DNA of 38,421 bases, from the NCBI GenBank assembly GCA_001899525.1, contig MKVY01000035.1:98707-137127 (forward strand), read 5' to 3'. This document shows positions 28,131-34,797 of this stretch, in pieces. The first letter of the stretch is position 1; the number at the start of each line of letters is the position of its first letter. The DNA is from Rhizobiales bacterium 65-9 (GTDB taxonomy: Bacteria > Pseudomonadota > Alphaproteobacteria > Rhizobiales > Beijerinckiaceae). Both the position numbers and the translations under genes were made by a program. Below the pieces are notes generated by a model. It searched no databases, was not told where the DNA came from, and worked only from the letters and a program-made list of their open reading frames with translations.

Positions 28131-29030
28131 TCACGCCGCGCTGGCGCGATAGGCCAGCGCCTCGGCGAGGTGCTTGCGGCCGACCTTCTCCTCGCCGTCG
28201 AGATCAGCCAGCGTGCGCGCGACCTTGAGCACCCGGTGATAGCCGCGCGCGGTGAGCCGCATCGCGTCGGCGGCGTTCTTCAGGAGCGCGGCGCCGGCCG
28301 AATCCGAGGCCGCCACCTGCTCGATCAGGGTCGGCGGGCAGGCGGCGTTGGTTGCGACCGCGACGCCGAGCGCATCGAACCGCCTCTGCTGCATGGCGCG
28401 CGCCGCCGCGACCCGCGCGCCGACCTCGGCCGAACCCTCCGCCGGCGGCGGCAGCACCAGATCGGCCGCCGTCACCGCCGGAACGTCGATGCTCAGATCG
28501 ATGCGGTCGAGCAGCGGGCCGGACAGGCGGCCCTGATACTGCGCCATGCATTTGTCGTTCGGGGCGCGCTTGCAGGCGTAGCCCGGCTCCATCGCCTTGC
28601 CGCACCGGCAGGGATTCATCGCCGCCACGAGCTGGAAGCGCGCGGGATAGGTGACGCGATGGTTGGCGCGGCTGATCGCCACCTCCCCGGTCTCCAGAGG
28701 CTGGCGGAGACTGTCGAGCGCCTGCGGCTGAAACTCGGGCAACTCGTCCAGAAACAGCACGCCGTGGTGGGCGAGGGACACTTCGCCCGGCTTCGCCTGC
28801 AGGCCGCCGCCGACGAGCGCCGCCATCGAGGCGGAATGGTGCGGGGCGCGAAAGGGCCGGCGGTCGGTCAGCGCTCCGTCGGCGAGCACGCCGGCGACGG
28901 ACTGGACCATCGACACCTCCAGCAGTTCGCGCGGGCCCAGCGGCGGCAGGATCGAGGGCAGGCGCGCGGCGAGCATGGATTTCCCCGCACCCGGCGGCCC
29001 GTTCATCAATATATTGTGGTCTATTAACAA
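28131..29030 (-). pseudogene. comM: comM (YifB, Mg-chelatase-like ATPase), 5' end lost to island insertion
   Basis: C-terminal part of ComM, a hexameric AAA+ helicase that drives branch migration during natural transformation. Full proteins are about 500 residues. Here only about 292 chromosomal codons remain, starting just before Walker A (NGPPGAGKSMLAARLP). Walker B FLDELPEF, the zinc-type segment MNPCRCGKAMEPGYACKRAPNDKC and the C-terminal helical domain are intact. The missing part is the N-terminal Lon-protease-like domain. Bases 29007-29030 read TTG plus LIDHNIL. They use ATA and TTA codons unlike the rest and overlap the AT-rich repeat, so they come at least partly from the island. The TTG could allow a truncated protein, but DNA processing without the N-terminal domain is doubtful. 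The 5' half should lie at the far end of the island. Confidence 0.9.
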
Positions 29031-29087
29031 GCACTGCTGCCCGCTCTTTAATAATAGACCACAATATTAGAATATTGTGGTCTATTA
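29011..29087. repeat. Three 16-bp repeats at the comM-island junction (candidate att site)
   Basis: ATATTGTGGTCTATTA occurs identically at 29011-29026 (plus), 29052-29067 (minus) and 29072-29087 (plus). The second and third form a near-perfect palindrome, with 17-base arms and a 2-base centre. The first overlaps codons that restore the DHNIL residues before Walker A of comM. The placement at the exact break suggests att core and recombinase-binding arms. The palindrome could also act as a two-way terminator or remain from successive insertions. Confidence 0.75.
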
Positions 29088-29127
29088 ATCCGCTTTATAT
29101 TCGTTTCGGAAATGGATCATAATATGG

Positions 29128-29140
29128 GGCTATTTTAGCC
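29128..29140 (+). repeat. GGCTA-TTT-TAGCC inverted repeat before the membrane-protein gene
   Basis: Perfect 5-bp inverted repeat with a 3-base loop, 13 bases before ATG 29154. It could be a small operator or leader hairpin. Nothing else supports either reading. Confidence 0.3.
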
Positions 29141-29153
29141 GCCGGGGGCTTTT

Positions 29154-29825
29154 ATGCATGTTTCGAATCTCGCCGTTCAAGGGTCTTCGCGCATCGTCCA
29201 AACAAGCTTGGACGGGTTCGGATACTCAATGGGAAGGAGTCTCTATCGCCACAAAGGCGATGTGCTACTCATCGTCGTCGCAGGAGCGCTCTGCGCCGGC
29301 GCTGTGGTTCTGCCGTTCATGGCTGGACATCGTATCGTTCGTTGGTCTCCAACCGGAAAGATGAAGGCATTCTTCAGAACGGTGTGGTGGTTGCTGTTGG
29401 CGACGCTCGGCGCCGGGCTCTTCCTAGGGTTGTCGTTCATTGTCTTTTATCTGATCAACAAGGGCTATGTGCAGGAGAGCGAACTCGTCCGCGCATCGGT
29501 CGCCTCGGCAATCCCATGGACGCTGTGGTGTTCGGCTTTAGCGATGATCGCAGGGCTCATGAGGGGACTGTTCGACCGCCGCCAAAGGAAGCGCGCTCAT
29601 TCCATCCTGCTTCACAATCAGGCCTTCCTCGACGCCCAAGGCATCCGTGATATGGGCGGGAAGAGCGTCACACACGTGGATGGCGCTGGCAACAAGCTGA
29701 CGCTCGATCACATCGGCGAGGAGATCATTGAATTTACGGTTCCCGGTTCAAGCCGAAAGCGCGCCTACATCCATATCGGACCGGATGGGCGCTTCGAGTC
29801 ATATACGGGTTTGGTCGAGGCCTAA
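29154..29825 (+). CDS. Membrane protein of unknown function at island edge
   Basis: Not recognised. The product has 223 residues with three hydrophobic segments at about 36-57, 77-101 and 117-138. A basic stretch (DRRQRKRAHS) and a soluble C-terminal domain of about 75 residues follow, which looks beta-rich (LTLDHIGEEIIEFTVPGSSR, AYIHIGPDGRFESYTGLVEA). A GGGGG run lies five bases before ATG 29154. An internal ATG at residue 26 (MGRSLYRHKG) is an alternative start. It is the first cargo gene at the left end, convergent with the large recombinase and separated from it by eight bases. A role in the island's function, or as an independent passenger, cannot be told. Confidence 0.7.
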   Translation: MHVSNLAVQGSSRIVQTSLDGFGYSMGRSLYRHKGDVLLIVVAGALCAGAVVLPFMAGHRIVRWSPTGKMKAFFRTVWWLLLATLGAGLFLGLSFIVFYLINKGYVQESELVRASVASAIPWTLWCSALAMIAGLMRGLFDRRQRKRAHSILLHNQAFLDAQGIRDMGGKSVTHVDGAGNKLTLDHIGEEIIEFTVPGSSRKRAYIHIGPDGRFESYTGLVEA

Positions 29826-29833
29826 CGAAGACA

Positions 29834-31678
29834 TCACTTGAGTTTGATGTCCGATATGTCAATAGAATCGACGGCATCGCGCATGAGGGACCAAGCCTGA
29901 TCCAATGATTGGGCTTGATCGCCTCGCACATGAAAGGCTTTGCCGTGGTCGCCGTAGATTTGCTCTCGCGATGAGAGAGGATCAGTAGGATCGGGCCATA
30001 CGGTCCGATGACGGCCGCCCTTGAATCTTACGGTGAAGTGACGTCGATCGCGCAGGTCGGCGTTTGCGGCGTCTGACTCAAAACGCTGGATGAGTTCCTG
30101 CGCTAATGGAGAATCGTCGCCCGACTGTTGTACGAGCTCAATCCACCGCTCTGGGCGGGCAACAGCGCCCACCGGATATAACGCAACGTCGCTGACGAGC
30201 GCCCGCAGTCGCGACATTGCTTGGGCGCGCAGCTTGTAAGCGTTCCCGCCCTCCTTCGATTGGAGACTGGCCACAAGCGACTTAATCTGGTCGCGGCTCT
30301 CGTAGAACTGCCGCGCGGTCGACTGAACCTCAGAAAGCCGCCGCTCCTTGTTCGCGACGGTTTGGGACAGCTGATCCAGTTCGAGCTGATGTTCACTCAA
30401 CTTCGACTGTACGAACGCCTCAGCCGCCGACCCCTTCATGAACAGCCGATAGGTGCGTTCCTGATTCTTGTGAAGAAGCGCGATGCGTCCCCGGGCGGCG
30501 TCAATCTCATTCTGAAGCGCGACGCGCTGACTTGAAACATCACTGTCCTGAACGATAGGCTCGAGATCAAGCTCCTGCACGAAAGCGAGAAACGCCGCCT
30601 CAAAATGATCGTAGCGCCAAAGCGTCTTATCGCAGTTGAGACCGCGGCGCCCATTGTCGCATACCAGATAGGTGCCTCCCTTGGGCGAAGTTCCTTTGTT
30701 GATGAAGTGCATGCGGCCCTTACAGTAGCCGCAAGTCGCCAAGCCGGAGAAAAGGTTGCTGATGCCTGCTCCTTTACGACCGCCCCCGCCAAGACGACGT
30801 TGCGTTCGGGCAGAGTGAGCTCGGTTGAACAGCTCTTCACTGATGATCGGGGGAAAATAGCCGGGAACGACTTCTCCTTCGGGTGTTCGATGGCCCTCCC
30901 GCATCCGATGAGGCTGGAACTCCCCTAGCACCGCGCGATTCTTCAGAACCTTGTCGAGCGAGGACTTTTGCCATCCAGTCGACCGGCCAAAGGGTTCGAT
31001 TCCCTCTTCGTTCAACCGGCGACAGATGACATAGCTGCCGATTCCGTCGGCGCTTTCATGAAAGATTCGCCGCACGACTTCGACCCGGTCCGGGATCAGC
31101 TCAAAACTGCGGCGGTCGGAGGACAAGCGAAGCCATTTAGGAGCCTGCTTTGTAAGTTTTATGCTGCCCGCGTTGCGCCTTTTATTCTCCCATGCAGCGC
31201 CGACCCGCCTGCTCTTCATAACGGACTCTTCGTGAGCTCGGCTCAGATGGACGACCGAAAAGATCAAGTCCATCTCGGTTCCCGCCCCCAATCGATAAGC
31301 GCGCCGATCAGCTAGGGTTACGACCACGATCCCGCAATTGACCAAAGCAGTTAGGACGGGGACGGCTTTGTAGGGATGCTGCCGACTGATCCGATCCAGC
31401 GACTCGACGAGCAAATACGAGCCCTTCTCAATCTTTCCTTCTTCAACAGCTCTGATGAAGGCGCCGAGAGCGCCATCTTCAAGATTCTTCCCCTTGAATG
31501 CGGAGACGCCAATGTCTTCCAGACCGAAGTTTTCCACGAAGTCCAAGTCGTGGTCAGCCGCATACTTGCGGGAGAGCTCAGTCTGACGGCGGAGACTATC
31601 GCCTTTGAGCTGCACCTCCGTCGACATCCGAATGTACGAATAGGCCTTTGGCCGAGTCGCGCCTTCAAAATCTGTCAT
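29834..31678 (-). CDS. Large serine recombinase (integrase)
   Basis: Site-specific recombinase of 614 residues, the likely enzyme for island integration and excision. The N-terminal catalytic domain has AYSYIRMSTEVQ with nucleophile Ser19 and RQTELSRKYA, then YLLVESLDRISR carrying the active-site Arg. A recombinase domain (about 165-290) contains VVRRIFHESADGIGSYVICR and LDKVLKNRAVLGEFQPHRM. A zinc ribbon follows, with Cys316, Cys319, Cys340 and Cys349 (ATCGYCKGRM...VCDNGRRGLNC). A coiled-coil-prone region lies at about 385-470 and a C-terminal tail beyond it. This is the architecture of phage-type large serine integrases. ATG 31678 is preferred over GTG 31693 on start-codon strength only; neither has a strong ribosome site. 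Confidence 0.9.
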   Translation of the reverse strand: MTDFEGATRPKAYSYIRMSTEVQLKGDSLRRQTELSRKYAADHDLDFVENFGLEDIGVSAFKGKNLEDGALGAFIRAVEEGKIEKGSYLLVESLDRISRQHPYKAVPVLTALVNCGIVVVTLADRRAYRLGAGTEMDLIFSVVHLSRAHEESVMKSRRVGAAWENKRRNAGSIKLTKQAPKWLRLSSDRRSFELIPDRVEVVRRIFHESADGIGSYVICRRLNEEGIEPFGRSTGWQKSSLDKVLKNRAVLGEFQPHRMREGHRTPEGEVVPGYFPPIISEELFNRAHSARTQRRLGGGGRKGAGISNLFSGLATCGYCKGRMHFINKGTSPKGGTYLVCDNGRRGLNCDKTLWRYDHFEAAFLAFVQELDLEPIVQDSDVSSQRVALQNEIDAARGRIALLHKNQERTYRLFMKGSAAEAFVQSKLSEHQLELDQLSQTVANKERRLSEVQSTARQFYESRDQIKSLVASLQSKEGGNAYKLRAQAMSRLRALVSDVALYPVGAVARPERWIELVQQSGDDSPLAQELIQRFESDAANADLRDRRHFTVRFKGGRHRTVWPDPTDPLSSREQIYGDHGKAFHVRGDQAQSLDQAWSLMRDAVDSIDISDIKLK

Positions 31679-31715
31679 CAGCCTATCTATCACAGAGGGC
31701 TTTTACAGTCAACGG

Positions 31716-31739
31716 TAATTGGGCATAATATTCCAATTA
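31716..31739. promoter_or_regulatory. AT-rich inverted repeat between the two recombinase genes
   Basis: TAATTGG (31716-31722) pairs with CCAATTA (31733-31739) around a 10-base AT-rich centre. CGG/CCG flanks almost extend it. It sits in the 73-base gap upstream of the large recombinase gene. It could be an operator for that gene or part of a res-like site for the small recombinase. Confidence 0.45.
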
Positions 31740-31751
31740 ACGGCCCGCCTT

Positions 31752-32360
31752 CTATTCGCATCCTGGCTTGGCGGTTGGCAAGGATGCATTCCTTCGACCC
31801 CGGAGACGGGAAATGGTGGCGAGACTGACCCCGTGGGCATGCGCCAGCTCCGCCAGCCCACCGCCCTCTCCCAAACAGCGGCGAATCTCCCCAATTTGAG
31901 CGGGGGTGAGCTTGGAAGGCCGACCAAGGCGCACTCCGCGCTGCCGGGCGCGTTGCCGCCCTTCCGAGGTGCGGGTGCGGATCAGATCGCGCTCCACGTC
32001 CGCGACCCCACCAAGGACGGCGAGCATCAACCGACCTGTGCTGGTGGATGTGTCCGCCCATGGTTCGGCAATTGAACGGAAAGACGCGCCGGCGTCGACG
32101 ATACGACGCACAATGCCGAAGAGGTCAAACGTGGAGCGCGCAAGGCGATCAATGCGCGTGACAATGACTGCGTCACCCGGCGACAAGGTTTCTAGCAGCG
32201 AGGCCAAGGCTGGCCGATCCGCTTTAGCGCCGCTGGCCTTATCCTGAAAGATCAACGTGCATCCCACGTCCTCAAGGGCCTGAATTTGGCCCTCTAAAGA
32301 CTGATCCGCGGTGCTTACCCTTGCGTAACCTCGGCGGACGGCATGGCAACCCATCAACAT
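31752..32360 (-). CDS. Small serine recombinase (resolvase/invertase family)
   Basis: Resolvase-type recombinase of about 202 residues from ATG 32360. The catalytic domain begins RRGYARVSTADQSLEGQIQA with Ser16 as nucleophile. VIVTRIDRLARSTFDLFGIV carries the conserved Arg-x-Asp-Arg-Leu-x-Arg. TSTGRLMLAVLGGVADVERD is the dimer helix start. The C-terminal helix-turn-helix is SKLTPAQIGEIRRCLGEGGG and ELAHAHGVSLATISRLRGRR, as in Tn3-type resolvases and invertases. ATGs at 32405, 32360 and 32354 are possible. None has a clear ribosome site, and family N-termini suggest 32360 or 32354. It may resolve dimers or invert DNA in the island. Confidence 0.88.
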   Translation of the reverse strand: MLMGCHAVRRGYARVSTADQSLEGQIQALEDVGCTLIFQDKASGAKADRPALASLLETLSPGDAVIVTRIDRLARSTFDLFGIVRRIVDAGASFRSIAEPWADTSTSTGRLMLAVLGGVADVERDLIRTRTSEGRQRARQRGVRLGRPSKLTPAQIGEIRRCLGEGGGLAELAHAHGVSLATISRLRGRRNASLPTAKPGCE

Positions 32361-32405
32361 ATGTGATGATAAACCACAGAAAAACCTTGTCAATTCGTTT
32401 TGCAA

Positions 32406-33017
32406 AAATTTTGATTAATGAAATGAACGATGTTCAAACTGACAGCCGGATCCCGGCCACACGGCCACATCTTATCGTCCTCGGAGCGCGCTCGTTGGCA
32501 AGCGGGGATCGATCCCCGCCGAGAACTAAACAGGAACGGGCGTGGCAAGAAGCTAGATGAGAAAGGCGCGCTTCTCGGCGATGGTCAGCGGGCCTATGGC
32601 CCCGCGGATTGATCCATCGCCACAAACGCCGGCTATGCCCAACAAGCCCGCTTCGAATCTGCTAAGGGGTGCCCGGATTGGGGCCTTCTGCTCACCGTCC
32701 GATTCTGCCCGAGAAGCCGAGAAAGCCGAGTTCGACCTCCAACCTCAATTATCGCCGTTCAGCGTGCTTTACTCGCCACCTGAAACTAGCCACTCGCTTT
32801 GCTCTCCGCGAGCGACAGAGTTGGGACCAATGACAGACAATTTGTTTTCGATTTTGTCGGCCTAAAGCCGACCACCTTCTGATCATCCACGTATAAACAT
32901 CAACGACCCGAGAACTCTGTATGCGGGAGCAAATAGGAAGCCGGACTGAGCGGACGGTTGCCGGATTCCCGCGCTTCGGCTCCCTCAGTGGAACCGTGTG
33001 CCGACGATCCAATCGAG
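32406..33017. other. Gene-poor stretch inside the island
   Basis: About 610 bases with only short unconvincing frames on both strands. None shows a family motif, a ribosome site or consistent codon use. The first 40 bases, upstream of the small recombinase, are AT-rich and probably contain its promoter. No repeat pair, tRNA-like fold or transposase remnant was recognised by eye. Confidence 0.5.
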
Positions 33018-33321
33018 CTATCTAAGCGTGAGACAGACGTCAGCGCCGAACGGCGCATCGACTGCTTTCACACATTCCGGCAATTGGCCCGCACAAGCCT
33101 TCCGTTCAACGGAGGTCGCGTCCATATCGCTCTTCCAACCGAACACGATGGCGCGCTGCCCGTCCTCCAAAGCGATGGCATCGGCGCGGTCGGCAATGAG
33201 GACGGCGCCGGCCTCGCGGCCATCTTGGAAAGGTCAGGCTCGCCCGCTCGGGCGAGGCGATCTGCTCGCGTGCATGATAGCCGCCGTGGATAAGCCTATT
33301 CCTTTGGGCTCCCGGCCTTTG
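33018..33321 (-). pseudogene. Frame-disrupted short coding remnant after the kinase-helicase operon
   Basis: Reading leftward from the end of the partner gene, two different frames look coding in succession. From 33321 to about 33240 one reads RLIHGGYHAREQIASPERAS followed by LTF. From about 33240 to TAG at 33018-33020 another reads EAGAVLIADRADAIALEDGQ, RAIVFGWKSDMDATSVERKA and ends in FGADVCLTLR. The second frame has a TGA just upstream and no ATG, so a single-base frameshift near 33240 would join them into one product of about 100 residues. I do not recognise the family. It could be a decayed third gene of the operon or a small gene with an unusual start. Confidence 0.4.
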
Positions 33322-34797
33322 CTATTCACTTACCGCTCGGGACTGAAGCGCGTCGACGAGGCGGGCATGCAGGTTTGGTTCACGCGTAAAAGGCCAAAGC
33401 CTGTCCGCCGCGAAGGTCTGCGTGCGGGCAACTATGCCTTCGTCAAACGACGCCCAGCCCAAGGGAACGGCGTATCCCGATGAGGCACCAATAGGCGCAT
33501 GAACAAGCGCTGCCACCGCAATGTGAGGAACGATCAAGATCTCTAGCGCGGGCGGGATATCGCTGGAATCCGCGCCCAGCACCTCGTCGAAGGTCCGGTC
33601 GATAAACCATGCACTCTTACCAGGAAACAAGCAGACGGCGCGCAGTTCATTCGTGCTTGCCGGAGCGGCCGCCGCAATCCCGCGGCGGAGATAGGAAAGC
33701 GTGTCCCTTTGTTGGGTGGACGCTCCCCAAAGACGGGTCTGCGGGGCGACGGAAAAGACGAACTCCGGCTGCTCCGCACCGCCGCGCAAACCATAATCGA
33801 CCACCTCAAGAAATCGCCGCGCGTTTGCTTCGGTGTAAAGAGGGCCGATGACAGGCACGGTCTTGCGGTCTGCGCGCGGCTCGCCCGCCCGTCCGACCGC
33901 CTCGCGCCAGTAGCGGTTCACGTTCAGGCCGCCTCTTGTGACAAACTCCTTTAGAAAGTCAGGTGCCAGCTCCGCGAGCACCTCGTAGGCTTGCAGCGCA
34001 CCGACCTGTTTGCCGTTGACCTTCAGGTCATCGACCAGCATGGCCGCCGCGCTCTCGATCTGCGGCCGGTCGGATATCTCATACTCGGCCCTCCAGGAGC
34101 CGAGGTCTATTTCCGGGAGGCTGGGCGCGGACGCCTGTGCGAATATACGCACGCGCACCGGCACCTGAAAACGATCCTTGGGAGCGACCCGGTCCACCGA
34201 GTAGAGGTCGCGCTGCTGAATCTGTTCGCGGTCGCGGCGTTCGGCAAGTTCATGGAAGAACCTGCTGAAACGCTCAAATATCCTGTCCCCGACCTTTCCT
34301 GTTCCGGCGGGGTCCGCGATCGGTAGCTCCGGAAGCGACATCTCCACGGAGTCGATGGCACGCGGGGGTTGCGGCGCGATGGCGAGCAGGTCGAATCCGA
34401 GGTCGCGGCGGCGTTCCTCGACGGTATAGATGGCAGGATTGTCGGCACCCTCCCTGAAGAGGGCATCGCCTGCGGACGTAAGCCAGAGGCGGCCCTCGCG
34501 CCGCTCGACGAATCCGGGTCCCGTGGCCTCGTTGAGGACGTAGCCGATCTCGGCCTGCTCGAACCCGAAGAACGCTGCGGCGGACTCCTCCCCAATCCCG
34601 GGAACCGCCTTCACCAGCCGCAACAGGAATTCAAGGCTCTGGCTGACCTTGCCCAGTATCGCGACCTTGTACGCGACCTCATACTTGCGGCAGGGCAGAA
34701 GCACGTCATAAACGCCGACCTCCACTTTGCGGTCCTCGTCGGTTGGAAGCAGTTCATATCCCTTCAGACGCAGGAGCGGGCGCGGTTGGTTAGCCAT
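33322..34797 (-). CDS. Partner protein of the kinase-helicase, winged-helix N-terminus
   Basis: Unrecognised protein of 491 residues. Residues about 45-115 resemble a winged-helix domain: helices in LGKVSQSLEFLLRLVKAV, IGEESAAAFFGFEQAEIGYV as turn and recognition helix, then FVERREGRLWLTSAGDALF as strand-wing ending in an Leu-Thr-x-x-Gly pattern. The middle (about 165-300) is charged and helical. The C-terminal 150 residues hold hydrophobic strands (EFVFSVAPQTRLWG, PALEILIVPHIAVAALVHAP). No HxK nuclease, Walker or metal-site motif is evident, and no membrane segment. ATG 34797 overlaps the end of the helicase gene by eight bases and has a strong ribosome site, so the two proteins are made together. 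Confidence 0.75.
   Translation of the reverse strand: MANQPRPLLRLKGYELLPTDEDRKVEVGVYDVLLPCRKYEVAYKVAILGKVSQSLEFLLRLVKAVPGIGEESAAAFFGFEQAEIGYVLNEATGPGFVERREGRLWLTSAGDALFREGADNPAIYTVEERRRDLGFDLLAIAPQPPRAIDSVEMSLPELPIADPAGTGKVGDRIFERFSRFFHELAERRDREQIQQRDLYSVDRVAPKDRFQVPVRVRIFAQASAPSLPEIDLGSWRAEYEISDRPQIESAAAMLVDDLKVNGKQVGALQAYEVLAELAPDFLKEFVTRGGLNVNRYWREAVGRAGEPRADRKTVPVIGPLYTEANARRFLEVVDYGLRGGAEQPEFVFSVAPQTRLWGASTQQRDTLSYLRRGIAAAAPASTNELRAVCLFPGKSAWFIDRTFDEVLGADSSDIPPALEILIVPHIAVAALVHAPIGASSGYAVPLGWASFDEGIVARTQTFAADRLWPFTREPNLHARLVDALQSRAVSE

Noticed and set aside
29007-29030. TTG-initiated N-terminus LLIDHNIL as a genuine ComM start
   Set aside because: The codons are AT-rich and overlap the island repeat. 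Full ComM proteins have about 200 more residues upstream, so this is a junction product rather than a natural start.
32352-32368. Near-palindrome around CATATG at the start of the small recombinase
   Set aside because: Arms are offset by one base and partly created by the start codons themselves, so there is no good case for an operator.
32998-33483. 161-codon plus-strand frame in the island
   Set aside because: It covers the end of the partner gene and the minus-strand coding remnant; its Ser/Arg/Pro-rich translation is typical of a shadow.
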